Origin: Azospirillum sp. TSH58
Lineage (GTDB): Bacteria; Pseudomonadota; Alphaproteobacteria; Azospirillales; Azospirillaceae
Direction: 5' to 3'
Length of the DNA stretch: 64,000 nt
Assembly (NCBI RefSeq): GCF_003119115.1
Contig: NZ_CP022363.1
Coordinates: 310,001 to 374,000 of the forward strand
Part shown: positions 39,912-48,546 of the stretch, piece by piece
Numbering within the stretch: position 1 is the stretch's first letter
Layout of the letters: each line of letters opens with the position of its first letter
Notes under the pieces: generated by a model
Databases searched by the model: none
What the model saw: only the letters and a program-made list of their open reading frames with translations
Told to the model about the DNA's origin: nothing
Program-made: the position numbers and the translations under genes

Positions 39912-41700
39912 GAACGGCCTCCCCCGGATGGGTTTCGGTGCCGAGATAGGCGGCGACCACCGCCGGGTCGCGGTACATGCCGGCCATGCCGCCCTGGTAG
40001 ATGACCCGCCCGCTGTCCAGCACGACCACGCGGTCGACCAGCTCGTTGAGGAAATCCATGTGATGCTCGATCAGGATCACGCCGACACCCCGTTCCTTCA
40101 GATGGCGGACCAGACCGCCCAGCCGTTGCAGTTCGACCTCCGACAGGCCCGCCGCCGGCTCGTCGAGCATGACGAGGCGCGGATCGGCGAGGATGACGCG
40201 CGACAGCTCGGTCATCCGCTGGTCGCCGTAGGGCAGGTCGCGCACCGGCGTGTCGGCCAGATGCGACAGGCCGGCCATGGCGATGATGGCGTCGGCGCGG
40301 CCCAGCATGGCGGCGTCCTCGCGCAGGGTGCCCGGCAGGTTCAGCGCCGCCGCCAGCGGGTTCTGCCGGTAGAGCCGGTGCCCGCCGAGCAGCACGTTCT
40401 CGCGCACCGTGAAGGCCGGGACGAGCCGCGGGTCCTGGAAGGTGCGCAACGCGCCCCGCCGGGCCACCGCGTGGTCGGGCAGACCGGTGATGGCGGCGCC
40501 GTCGAAGGTCACGCGCCCGTCGCCCGGCCGGTAGATGCCGCTGATGATGTTGACCAGCGTGCTCTTGCCCGAGCCGTTCGGCCCGACGAGGCCGAGGATC
40601 TCCCCCGCCCCCACGGTGACCGAGGCGTTGTCGAGCGCCCGCAGCCCGAGGAAGCTGATGGACACCCCCTCCGCGCTCAGCAGCGGCCCGCTTCCCGACG
40701 CCGCCGGAGGATCGGGCGGCGGAACCGGCAGCGGCGCCACGTCCTTGGCGAAGCGCGGGCGCGGCAGCAGCAGGCCGGCCAGACCGCGCGGCAGCAGGAC
40801 GAAGGACAGCAGCAGGATCAGGCCGTAGACCATGAACTGGTACTCGGCGAAAATCTGGAGCTTCTCCGGCAGATAGGTGAAGACGACGGCGCCCAGCACC
40901 GGCCCGGCCAGCGTGCCCAGCCCGCCGACCACCGCCATCACCAGCACCTCCACCGAGCGGTGCAGCCCGAAGGTCTCCGGCCCGAGATAGCCGACGAGGT
41001 GGGCGTAGAAGCCCCCCGCCAGACCGGCCAGCGCGGCGCTGAGCATGTAGGCGTTCCGCTTGGTGCGGGCGCGCGGCACGCCGATGCTGCCGGCCGCCAC
41101 TTCGCTGACGTGGATGGCGAAGAAGGCCCGCCCGAAGGGGCTGGTGACGAAGTTCCGCAGCAGCCAGACCACCCCCGCCACCACCGCCAGCATGATCTGG
41201 AAATAGGCGGTCGGGCCGACGGACCAGCCGAACAGGGTCAGCGTGCGCAGGCCGGGCGACGGCACGCCGCTCAACCCCATCATGCCGCCGGTGACCGAGG
41301 TCCACTCGCGCACCACCTCGTAGAAGATCATCCCGAAGCCGAGCGTCATCATGGCGAGGTAGAACTCGCGCACACGCCCGGCGGCGAAGGACAGCAGCCA
41401 GCCGCTCAACGCCCCCATCGCCGCTCCCGCCAGCAGGGTCAGCGGCAGCGGAAGCCCGAAGTTCTTCATCAGCAGGGCGGAGCCGTAGGCGCCGATGCCG
41501 AGAAAGCCGGCGTGGCTCAGCGAGATCTGCCCGGCGACGCCGGTCAGCAGGTTGATGCTCTGGGCCAGCAGGACGTTGACGAGGAGGAAGGACCAGATCT
41601 GCACGGTGGCGCCGCTGACGAACTCCGCCGCGACGCCAAGCGCCAGCAGCAGGGCCGCGACCACCGGGGTCCGGGTGAGGAAGGAGAGGAGATTCCGCAT
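39904..41700 (-). CDS. Fused Liv-type permease-ATPase (LivM-LivG), system 2
   Basis: A 598-aa fusion. The permease half (about 1-310) has an extra N-terminal helix and the cytoplasmic motif FGRAFFAIHVSEVAAGSIGV. The ATPase half (about 340-598) has Walker A LVGPNGSGKSTLVNI, C-loop LPYGDQRMTELSRVI, Walker B LVMLDEPAAGLSE and switch His in ILIEHHMDFL. The linker (PLPVPPPDPPAASGSG) is Pro-rich. Both Liv systems of the window share this M-G fusion. Confidence 0.92.
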   Translation of the reverse strand: MRNLLSFLTRTPVVAALLLALGVAAEFVSGATVQIWSFLLVNVLLAQSINLLTGVAGQISLSHAGFLGIGAYGSALLMKNFGLPLPLTLLAGAAMGALSGWLLSFAAGRVREFYLAMMTLGFGMIFYEVVREWTSVTGGMMGLSGVPSPGLRTLTLFGWSVGPTAYFQIMLAVVAGVVWLLRNFVTSPFGRAFFAIHVSEVAAGSIGVPRARTKRNAYMLSAALAGLAGGFYAHLVGYLGPETFGLHRSVEVLVMAVVGGLGTLAGPVLGAVVFTYLPEKLQIFAEYQFMVYGLILLLSFVLLPRGLAGLLLPRPRFAKDVAPLPVPPPDPPAASGSGPLLSAEGVSISFLGLRALDNASVTVGAGEILGLVGPNGSGKSTLVNIISGIYRPGDGRVTFDGAAITGLPDHAVARRGALRTFQDPRLVPAFTVRENVLLGGHRLYRQNPLAAALNLPGTLREDAAMLGRADAIIAMAGLSHLADTPVRDLPYGDQRMTELSRVILADPRLVMLDEPAAGLSEVELQRLGGLVRHLKERGVGVILIEHHMDFLNELVDRVVVLDSGRVIYQGGMAGMYRDPAVVAAYLGTETHPGEAVHA

Positions 41701-41709
41701 CGCTGGCCC

Positions 41710-42594
41710 TTACACCTTCGTGAATTCCTTGCGGCCGAACAGGCCCTGCGGGCGGATGGCGAGGATCACCATCAGGATGGCGAAGGCCATGCCGTGTTCG
41801 GCGGCGGTGGAGACGTAGCCGCCGACCAGCTTCTCGATGACGCCGAGAGCGATGCCGCCGACCAGGGCGCCCGCGGTGTTGCCCATGCCGCCGAAGACCG
41901 CGGCGACGAAGCCCAGCACCATCAGGTTGAAGCCGAAGCTGGGATCGACGGTGCCGGTGATCTGCGCCACCATCACCCCGGCGATGCCGGCCAGCACGCC
42001 GCTGGCGACGAAGGACAGCACGATCACCCGGCGCACCGGGATGCCGGCCAGCGCCGCCGCGTCGGCGTCGTGCGACACCGCCCGCACCGCGCGGCCCCAG
42101 GCGGAGCGGCGCAGGAACAGCTCCATCGCCACCATCAGGGTGAGCGACAGGCCGAGCACGGCGAGATACTGCGACGACACCTGGACCCCGGCGACGTCCA
42201 CCGAATCCAGGCTGTCGAAGACCAGCGACGGGAAGGCGATGGCCTGCGACCCGAAGACGGTGGAGACGAAGCCCTGGAGGAAGATGCCGAGCCCCAGCGT
42301 GGAGACCACCCAGCCCATGCTGTCGCCGGACTTCAGCAGCGGGCGGATGGCGATGCGCTCCGCCACCACCATCAGCCCGCCGGCCAGCAGGATGCCCAGC
42401 GGCACGGCGAGGGCCGCGGGCATCCCGGCCCCCAGCATCGCCACCGTCGCCACCGAGGCGGTCATCAGCAGCGAGCCCTGGCCGAAGTTCAGCGTGCGCG
42501 TGGTCCAGAAGGTCAGCGACAGCCCCATGGCGATGAGCGCGTAGACCGCGCCGACGCAGACGCCGGCGAAGATGAGTTGCAGCACGAAATGCAT
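41710..42594 (-). CDS. Liv-type ABC permease (LivH-like), system 2
   Basis: A 294-aa membrane protein with about eight helices. It starts MHFVLQLIFAGVCVGAVYAL and has the cytoplasmic loop WGRAVRAVSHDADAAALAGI. The ATG at 42594 was chosen because of AAGGACGACGCC upstream and because an earlier ATG (42633) adds a polar, atypical leader. It lies nine bases upstream of the fused permease-ATPase gene. Confidence 0.91.
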   Translation of the reverse strand: MHFVLQLIFAGVCVGAVYALIAMGLSLTFWTTRTLNFGQGSLLMTASVATVAMLGAGMPAALAVPLGILLAGGLMVVAERIAIRPLLKSGDSMGWVVSTLGLGIFLQGFVSTVFGSQAIAFPSLVFDSLDSVDVAGVQVSSQYLAVLGLSLTLMVAMELFLRRSAWGRAVRAVSHDADAAALAGIPVRRVIVLSFVASGVLAGIAGVMVAQITGTVDPSFGFNLMVLGFVAAVFGGMGNTAGALVGGIALGVIEKLVGGYVSTAAEHGMAFAILMVILAIRPQGLFGRKEFTKV

Positions 42595-42646
42595 GGCGTC
42601 GTCCTTGTTGTCCCTCTCCGCCCGTCGCAGCACCCGCTTTTGAGTC

Positions 42647-42757
42647 CCCTCTCCCCTCTGGGGAGAGGGTTAGGGTGAGGGGGCCCCGCATCGCCTGCGC
42701 TTTCCGTCCCCCCGACATCCCCCTCACCCCGACCCTCTCCCTAGAGGGGAGAGGGGG
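42647..42757. repeat. Pair of inverted REP-like palindromes
   Basis: Two copies of the element with CCCTCTCCCC / GGGGAGAGGG-type stems face each other between the binding-protein and LivH-like genes. One arm continues into GGTTAGGGTGAGGGGG and the other into its complement. The position, between binding protein and permease, matches that of the single copy in system 1. Confidence 0.8.
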
Positions 42758-42795
42758 GATCGCTCTGGGGACGAAAGGAAGAGAGGGGAACCCCG

Positions 42796-44007
42796 TCAGT
42801 TCTTGACGATCGTCAGCCCGATCCTGTCGCCGGTCTTGGCATACTCGAAGATCGCCACGTCCTCCGGCGCGATGGCGTGGTGCTTGGTGGCGGAGAAGGA
42901 ATAGGTCGCGTTCACCCCGCGCAGGCCCTGGATGCCCTCGATGGCGGTGGCGATGGCCTTGGGATCGGTGGAGTTGGCGCGCTTGATGCCCTCGAACAGC
43001 ACGTCGGCGGCGTCGTAGGCGTTGCTGACCGACAGCGACATGAAGATCTGCGGGCGCTGCGGGTCGTTGCCCCACCAGCGGTCGGTGCCGTACTTGGCCT
43101 TGTAGGCGTCGGCGAAGCCCTGCGCCGCCGGGTTCAGCGTCTCCTCGCCGAAGACGTAGACCATCGAGCCGCGCGTGCCGGTCACCAGTTCTCCGGCGGC
43201 CTCCTGGTAGGGGATCGACAGGGCGCCGTTGGAGGCGACCAGCGGCACGTTGAAGTTCAGCCGCGCCATGGTGCGGCGGATCACCGCCAGATCGGCGCCC
43301 AGCCCGACGCAGACCACCACGTCGGCCCCGGCCCGCTGGAGGCGGGCGACCTGCGCCGTTACGTCCTGGGCGCGCTGGTTGTAGGTTTCCGTCGCCACGA
43401 CGGCGCCGCCCGCCGCCTTCAGCTCCTTGGCGATCATGTCGGCGCCGGACACGCCGTAGGCCGTGCTCTCGTGCACCAGCCCCGGCTTCTTGAACTGCCG
43501 GGCGACGTAGCGGCCGAGCACCGTCGATTCGACGTCGTTCTGGAGCGCGAAGGAGAAGACGTTCGGGCGCGGCTTGCCACCGTCCGGGTAAGTGACGGTC
43601 GGGGTCTGCGCCACCGGGTTCATGTAGGGGCGTCCGTCCGCGGCGGCCATCTCGATCACCGCCAGCGTCGGGCCGCTGCCCGCCGGGCCGATGATGGCGA
43701 CCAGCTCCTTGTTGTCGAGCAGCCGCCGCATGTTCTGCACCGCGCGGTCGGGCACCAGCTGGTCGTCGAGCAGCATCGCCAGCTCGACCTTCTTGCCGTT
43801 GATGCCGCCCTTGGCGTTCCACTTCTCGATGGCGAGTTCGACGCCGCGCCGCCCGCCCTCGCCATACTCGTTGTAGGGGCCGGTCAGGGCCGAGGTCATG
43901 CCGATCTTGATGGTGTCCTGCGCGGCGGCGGACCCGGCGGACAGGGCGAGCGCCGAGGTCAGCGTGACGGCGGCCCCGAGCAGGCGGATGACGGAACGAC
44001 GGTGCAT
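42796..44007 (-). CDS. Liv-type ABC transporter substrate-binding protein, system 2
   Basis: A 403-aa periplasmic Peripla_BP_6 protein. The signal peptide is MHRRSVIRLLGAAVTLTSAL, cleaved after SAAA. It is followed by QDTIKIGMTSALTGPYNEYG, GVELAIEKWNAKGGINGKKV and AIIGPAGSGPTLAVIEMAAA. The ATG at 44007 has AGGGAGGAAAAAAG upstream; the frame extends 22 codons further without support. It is the first gene of the system 2 operon and directly faces the 2-oxoacid dehydrogenase operon. The ligand is unknown. Confidence 0.92.
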   Translation of the reverse strand: MHRRSVIRLLGAAVTLTSALALSAGSAAAQDTIKIGMTSALTGPYNEYGEGGRRGVELAIEKWNAKGGINGKKVELAMLLDDQLVPDRAVQNMRRLLDNKELVAIIGPAGSGPTLAVIEMAAADGRPYMNPVAQTPTVTYPDGGKPRPNVFSFALQNDVESTVLGRYVARQFKKPGLVHESTAYGVSGADMIAKELKAAGGAVVATETYNQRAQDVTAQVARLQRAGADVVVCVGLGADLAVIRRTMARLNFNVPLVASNGALSIPYQEAAGELVTGTRGSMVYVFGEETLNPAAQGFADAYKAKYGTDRWWGNDPQRPQIFMSLSVSNAYDAADVLFEGIKRANSTDPKAIATAIEGIQGLRGVNATYSFSATKHHAIAPEDVAIFEYAKTGDRIGLTIVKN

Positions 44008-44058
44008 GGCGCTTTTTTCCTCCCTTATGCGGCGGAGCGTGCTGCCTCGCCTTTTGAA

Positions 44059-44082
44059 TGAACCATGAGTCATTTTTCATTG
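44059..44082 (+). promoter_or_regulatory. Candidate operator, copy 1 (ABC system 2 side)
   Basis: A 24-bp motif reading TGAACCATGAGTCAT then TTTTCATTG lies 52 bases before the binding-protein start. It matches the second copy at 44347 in 20 of 24 positions and contains an ATGA...TCAT dyad. The region is AT-rich in an otherwise GC-rich sequence. A role as a binding site for the operon's TetR regulator is inferred. Confidence 0.5.
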
Positions 44083-44251
44083 AGAATGTAACGCGGGCAA
44101 ACTGTCAGCGCAACGGCATATTTGAGGGAGGGGCAAGGCGGGAGCCCCCACCCCACACCCTCCCCACCGGGCCATCGCCATTGGCCTTCACAAGCCCTCC
44201 CCTCCAAGAGACCGATTGGAAACGCCCATTTCCAGTTCGCCCCCATTTGGC

Positions 44252-44286
44252 CGTCACCCTAACCCTCTCCCCAGAGGGGAGAGGGA
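44252..44286. repeat. REP-like palindromic element in the divergent promoter region
   Basis: This copy reads CACCCTAACCCTCTCCCC, AGA and GGGGAGAGGG, the same core as at 32379 and 42647. It lies between the two candidate operators. Confidence 0.75.
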
Positions 44287-44346
44287 ACTTACGATGGTTC
44301 CGCCCAGCAGCAGGGGGCCGGGGTGGGAGCAAACAGACTGCTTGAC

Positions 44347-44370
44347 TGAAACATGAATCATCATTCATTG
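44347..44370 (+). promoter_or_regulatory. Candidate operator, copy 2 (dehydrogenase operon side)
   Basis: A 24-bp motif, TGAAACATGAATCAT then CATTCATTG, contains the inverted repeat ATGAAT / ATTCAT with a four-base centre. It is in the same orientation as the copy at 44059 and 86 bases before the E1alpha start. The overlap with a TTGACT hexamer suggests repression by blocking polymerase. The regulator is inferred. Confidence 0.5.
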
Positions 44371-44455
44371 TTTGGTCGACCAACGGAGCATCGACTCCGC
44401 ACCGCGCTGTCCCACGCACCGGCGGGGCGCGGAAGAAACGCGAAGGGAGGCATCC

Positions 44456-45496
44456 ATGCCGTCATCCGCCGCACAGGCAGACCCCACTCCACCGGCCCCG
44501 GCCGCTGCGATCCCGGCCCCCACGATCCCAACCGACCGGCGGCTGGCGCTCCACCGCACCATGCAGACGATCCGGGCGACCGAGACCACCCTGTCCCGGC
44601 TGTTCGCCGACGGCGAGATTCCCGGCTTCATCCATCTCAGCGTCGGGCAGGAGGCCGTCGCCGCCGGGGTGGTCGGCGCGCTGGGGCCGCAGGACAGCTT
44701 CGCCACCACCCACCGCGGCCACGGCCATGTGCTGGCGCGCGGCGTGAAGCTCGACCTCTTCTTCAAGGAGATCATGGGGCGGGCCGGCGGCATCTGCGGC
44801 GGGCGCGGCGGCTCGATGCACGTCGCGGACCTGTCGCTGGGCGTGCTGGGGGCCAACGGTATCGTCGGCGCCGGGCTGCCGCTCGCCACCGGGAGCGCGC
44901 TCGCCCACCAGACGCGGCGCACCGGCGGCGTGGCGGTCGCCTTCTTCGGCGACGGCGCCATGGCCGAGGGCGCGCTGCACGAATGCCTGAACATGGCGGC
45001 GCTGTGGAAGCTGCCGATGGTCTTCGTCTGCGAGAACAACGGCTGGTCGGAATTCTCGCCGACCTCCACCCAGTTCGCCGCGACGCTGGACAAGCTGGGC
45101 GCCGCCTTCGGCGTGCCGCACCGGAAGGTGGACGGCAACGACGTGGCCGCGGTGGCCGAAGCCGCCGCGGATGTGGTGGAGGCCGCCCGCGGCGGCGGCC
45201 CGCGCATCCTGGAATGCCTGACCACCCGCTGGCACGGCCATTTCGAGGGCGACCCGCAGCGCTACCGCAACGCCGACGAGATCGCCGGCCTGCCCCAGAA
45301 CGACCCGCTGCGCCGCTCCGCCGAGGCGCTGCTCGCCGCCGGGGTCGAGGAATCGGCGCTGGCCGCCCTGGTCGATGCGGTGGACGCCGCGATCCGGGAG
45401 GCGCTGGAGGCCGCCCGCGCCGACGCCCTGCCCGACGTGGACGCCGCCTTCCGCGACGTCTACACGCCGACCGCCACCCTCACCGCCGGGGCCTGA
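44456..45496 (+). CDS. Thiamine-diphosphate-dependent 2-oxoacid dehydrogenase E1 alpha subunit (acetoin/pyruvate dehydrogenase type)
   Basis: A 346-aa E1 alpha. The ThDP motif is FFGDGAMAEGALHECLNMAA through CENNGWSEFS. Upstream segments are GFIHLSVGQEAVAAGVVGAL, TTHRGHGHVLARG and GGRGGSMHVADLSLGVLGAN. The phosphorylation-loop region TRWHGHFEGDPQRYRN is also present. It pairs with the E1 beta subunit encoded six bases later. Acetoin-dehydrogenase-like sequence features are strong, but the cluster lacks acetoin regulators, so the substrate may be a branched 2-oxo acid or diketone. The ATG at 44456 has AAGGGAGG upstream; the first 30 residues are an Ala/Pro-rich leader. Confidence 0.92.
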   Translation: MPSSAAQADPTPPAPAAAIPAPTIPTDRRLALHRTMQTIRATETTLSRLFADGEIPGFIHLSVGQEAVAAGVVGALGPQDSFATTHRGHGHVLARGVKLDLFFKEIMGRAGGICGGRGGSMHVADLSLGVLGANGIVGAGLPLATGSALAHQTRRTGGVAVAFFGDGAMAEGALHECLNMAALWKLPMVFVCENNGWSEFSPTSTQFAATLDKLGAAFGVPHRKVDGNDVAAVAEAAADVVEAARGGGPRILECLTTRWHGHFEGDPQRYRNADEIAGLPQNDPLRRSAEALLAAGVEESALAALVDAVDAAIREALEAARADALPDVDAAFRDVYTPTATLTAGA

Positions 45497-45502
45497 CCTC
45501 CG

Positions 45503-46477
45503 ATGCCGAAGCCTTTGCGCTATGTGAACGCCGTCGCCCAGGCCCTGAACGACGCGATGGCCGCCGACCCCGCCGTGATGCTGATGGGCGAGGACGTGGC
45601 CGCCGCCGGAGGGCCGTTCAAGGCGACCCGCGGCCTGCTCGACGCCCACGGGCCGGAGCGGGTGCGCGACACGCCGATCTCCGAGGCCTCCCTGGTCGGC
45701 GCCGCCGTCGGAGCCGCGCTGACCGGCATGAAGCCGGTGGTCGAGATCATGTTCATGGATTTCGTGACCCTGGCGATGGACGCCGTGGTCAACCAGGCCG
45801 CCAAGGCGCGCTTCATGTTCGGCGGGCAATGCAGCGTGCCGATGGTGCTGCGCACGCCGCACGGCGGCGGTCTGAACGCCGGGCCGCAGCATTCGCAGTG
45901 CCTGGAGGCGTGGTTCGCCCATATCCCCGGCCTGCGCGTCGTCTGCCCGGCCACCGTCGCCGACGCCTACAGCCTGCTGCGCGCCGCCATCGAGGCGCCG
46001 GACCCGGTCGTCGTCGTCGAGAACAAGGCGCTCTACGCGCTCCAGGGCGACATCGACGTGAACGCCCCCCGCGAGGTCGGCAAGGCGCGCATCGACCGGG
46101 CGGGCCGCGACGCCACCATCGTCACCTACGGCGCCACCCTCTACGCCGCCCGCGCCGCTGCCGACCGGCTGGCCGCCGAGGGCATCGAGGCCGAGATCGT
46201 CGATCTGCGCTGGATTCAGCCCTGGGACGAGGAGGCCGTCTTCGCCTCCGTCGCCAAGACCCACCGGGTGGTCATCGCGCACGAGGCGGTGCAGGCCTTC
46301 GGCGTCGGGGCGGAGATCGCCGCGCGCATCGCATCGGACGCCTTCGACGACCTCGACGCCCCGGTGCTGCGGGTCGGCGCGCCCTTCATGCCCATCGCCT
46401 TCGCCAAGACCCTCGAAGCGGCCTATCTGCCCGACGCCGACCGGATCGTCGCGGCGGTCAAGAGCACGCTCGCCTGA
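45503..46477 (+). CDS. 2-oxoacid dehydrogenase E1 beta subunit (transketolase-like)
   Basis: A 324-aa E1 beta. Typical segments are RYVNAVAQALNDAMAADPAV, LMGEDVAAAGGPFKATRGLL, DTPISEASLVGAAVGAALTG and VVEIMFMDFVTLAMDAVVNQ. The catalytic His region is RTPHGGGLNAGPQHSQCLEA. The C-terminal domain has EIVDLRWIQPWDEEAVFASV. It forms the alpha2beta2 E1 with the preceding product and decarboxylates the 2-oxo substrate onto the lipoyl group of E2. Confidence 0.93.
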   Translation: MPKPLRYVNAVAQALNDAMAADPAVMLMGEDVAAAGGPFKATRGLLDAHGPERVRDTPISEASLVGAAVGAALTGMKPVVEIMFMDFVTLAMDAVVNQAAKARFMFGGQCSVPMVLRTPHGGGLNAGPQHSQCLEAWFAHIPGLRVVCPATVADAYSLLRAAIEAPDPVVVVENKALYALQGDIDVNAPREVGKARIDRAGRDATIVTYGATLYAARAAADRLAAEGIEAEIVDLRWIQPWDEEAVFASVAKTHRVVIAHEAVQAFGVGAEIAARIASDAFDDLDAPVLRVGAPFMPIAFAKTLEAAYLPDADRIVAAVKSTLA

Positions 46478-46503
46478 AACCGCCCCACGGGAGGACCAGC
46501 ATC

Positions 46504-47292
46504 ATGACGGACGAACGCCCCATCCTCACCAGCCGCGACGGCGCCGTGGGCCTGATCACCATCAACCGCCCGGCGACGCTCAACGCGCTCGACGTGCCGA
46601 CCCTGCTGGAGCTGGAACGGGCTCTAAGCGAGTTGGAGGCCGACGACGGCGTGCACGTCATCGTCGTCACCGGGGCCGGCGAGCGCGCCTTCGTGGCCGG
46701 CGGCGACATCGCCGACCTCGACAGCCGCCAGGGCCTCGCCCACTATCTCGACTTCGCGGAGGTCGTGCACCGGGTGTTCCGCCGGTTCGAGACCTGCGAC
46801 AAGCCGACCATCGCCGCCGTCAACGGCTGGGCGCTCGGCGGCGGGACCGAGCTGGTGCTGTCGCTCGACATCCGCATCGCCGCCGACAGCGCGAAGTTCG
46901 GCCTGCCGGAGATCAACCTCGGCCTGTTCCCCGGCGCCGGCGGCACCCAGCGCATCCTGCGCCAGATCCCGGCCTGCCGGGCGCGCGAGCTGGTCTTCAC
47001 CGGCGACCAGTTCACCGCCGCGGAGGCCGTCGCCTGGGGGCTGGTCAACCGCGCCGTGCCCAAGGCCGATCTGCTGGCCGAGGCGATGGCGACCGCCCAG
47101 AAGATCGCCGCCAAGTCGCCGCTGATCCTGAAGCTGACCAAGCGCACGCTGCGCCACGGCGCGGAGATGCCGCTCGGCGCCTCGCTGGCCTACGAGCAGG
47201 CGATGATCGGGCTGGTGCTCGACAGCCGGGACGCGCACGAGGGCTGCCGCGCCTTCCTGGAGAAGCGCAAGGCCGCCTTCACGGGGCAATGA
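46504..47292 (+). CDS. Enoyl-CoA hydratase (crotonase family)
   Basis: A 262-aa enzyme with both catalytic Glu residues: [15 protein letters not shown] and [19 protein letters not shown]. The oxyanion hole is built by [11 protein letters not shown]. It is therefore a good candidate for true syn-hydration of 2-enoyl-CoA, in contrast to the crotonase at 33659. Its stop overlaps the start of the E2 gene (ATGA), which places a beta-oxidation enzyme inside the dehydrogenase-complex operon. Confidence 0.93.
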   Translation: MTDERPILTSRDGAVGLITINRPATLNALDVPTLLELERALSELEADDGVHVIVVTGAGERAFVAGGDIADLDSRQGLAHYLDFAEVVHRVFRRFETCDKPTIAAVNGWALGGGTELVLSLDIRIAADSAKFGLPEINLGLFPGAGGTQRILRQIPACRARELVFTGDQFTAAEAVAWGLVNRAVPKADLLAEAMATAQKIAAKSPLILKLTKRTLRHGAEMPLGASLAYEQAMIGLVLDSRDAHEGCRAFLEKRKAAFTGQ

Positions 47293-48527
47293 CCATGGTC
47301 CGCGAACTGGTGATGCCCAAGCTGGGGCTGACGATGACCGAAGGGGTGCTCGCCGAATGGCGGGTGTCGCCCGGCCAGCCCTTCCGCAGCGGCGACGTGC
47401 TGCTCGTCGTCGAAACCGACAAGATCGCCTCGGAGGTCGAGGCCGACAGCGACGGCGTGCTGATCGAGACGACCATCCCGGCCGGCGAGACGGTGGCCGT
47501 CGGCACCCCGATCGCCCGTTGGTCCGCCGATGGCGCGGGGGCTGCCCGCGCTCCGCAACCGGCGGAGGCGCCCGCCGCGAAGGCCGCCCCGGCACCCGTT
47601 GCCGCCAACGCACGCCCCCTGCCCGCCCCGGTCCGCGCCAACGGGGAGCGCATCCTGTCGACACCGCTCGCCCGCCGACGCGCCGAGGGGCTCGGCATCG
47701 ATCTCGCGACGGTGGCCGGAAGCGGCCCGCGTGGCCGCATCAAGGTGGCCGACGTCGAGGCGGCGGCGCAAACGCGGCCGGCGCCTCAACCAGCGCCTCC
47801 GCCGCCGAAGATCGAGACTTCCGCCGGTGAGCGGTCGAAGCCCACCACCCTGCAGGCGACCATCGCCCGCCGCCTGACCGCCGCCAAGCGCGACGTGCCG
47901 CACTTCTACCTCGCCGCCGAGGCCGAGGTGACCGAATTGGCCGCCCTGCGCGACCGGCTGAACGCCGACACCGAATCCGGGCTCCCGCGGATTTCGATGA
48001 CCCATCTTGTGCTGGCCGCGGTCGGACGGGCGCTCGCCGCCATGCCGGAGATGGACCGGGTGTGGGATGACGCCGATGGCGGCACGATCCTCGCCCTTGG
48101 CCGGGGCGACATCGGCATGGCGGTGGACACGCCGCGCGGGCTGGTCGCCCCGGTGCTGCGCGGGGCGGCGGCCCTGCCGCTCGACCGGCTGGCGGCGGAG
48201 GCCGCGTCGCTGACCCGCCGCGCCCGCGATGGCCGCCTGACCGAGGAGGATTTCCAGGGCGGCGCCGTCACCGTGTCGAACGCCGGCATGCACAACGTCA
48301 CCTACATGACCTCGATCATCAACCCCGGCCAGTCGAGCATCCTCGGCGTCGGCAGCGTCCGCCCGGTCTTCCGCCCCGACGCGGCGGGCGCGCCGGTGCT
48401 GCGGCGCGAACTCGGCCTCGTCCTGTCGGCGGACCACCGGCTGTTCGACGGGGTGACCGCCCTGGCCTTCCTCAACCGCATCATCGCCGGGCTGGAGCGG
48501 CCGTTGCGCCTGCTTCGCGCCGCCTGA
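47289..48527 (+). CDS. 2-oxoacid dehydrogenase E2, dihydrolipoyl acyltransferase
   Basis: A 412-aa E2. One lipoyl domain (residues 4-80) has the lipoylated Lys in [14 protein letters not shown]. An Ala/Pro linker leads to the peripheral-subunit-binding domain ([35 protein letters not shown]). After a second linker the catalytic domain ends in the active-site [20 protein letters not shown] (HxxxDG). It takes the acyl group from E1 and passes it to CoA. An alternative start ATG lies two codons later. No E3 gene is adjacent. Confidence 0.93.
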   Translation: MTMVRELVMPKLGLTMTEGVLAEWRVSPGQPFRSGDVLLVVETDKIASEVEADSDGVLIETTIPAGETVAVGTPIARWSADGAGAARAPQPAEAPAAKAAPAPVAANARPLPAPVRANGERILSTPLARRRAEGLGIDLATVAGSGPRGRIKVADVEAAAQTRPAPQPAPPPPKIETSAGERSKPTTLQATIARRLTAAKRDVPHFYLAAEAEVTELAALRDRLNADTESGLPRISMTHLVLAAVGRALAAMPEMDRVWDDADGGTILALGRGDIGMAVDTPRGLVAPVLRGAAALPLDRLAAEAASLTRRARDGRLTEEDFQGGAVTVSNAGMHNVTYMTSIINPGQSSILGVGSVRPVFRPDAAGAPVLRRELGLVLSADHRLFDGVTALAFLNRIIAGLERPLRLLRAA

Positions 48528-48546
48528 CCGAAGGAACGATTCCCCC

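Larger units (their letters stand above)
44008..44455. other. Divergent promoter region between ABC system 2 and the 2-oxoacid dehydrogenase operon
   Basis: These 448 bases hold no supported gene. They contain the two operator-like motifs near the ends, a palindromic element (44252-44286, with CCCTCTCCCC and GGGGAGAGGG arms) and a degenerate relative at about 44140-44170. A TTGACT hexamer (44342-44347) touches the second motif and could be a -35 box for the plus-strand operon; no convincing -10 partner was found. Confidence 0.55.

Noticed and set aside
44456..48527. Acetoin catabolism operon (aco)
   Set aside because: E1 and E2 resemble acetoin dehydrogenase, but AcoR-type activator, acoX and E3 are missing and the other enzymes are acyl-CoA-related, so a firm assignment is not justified.
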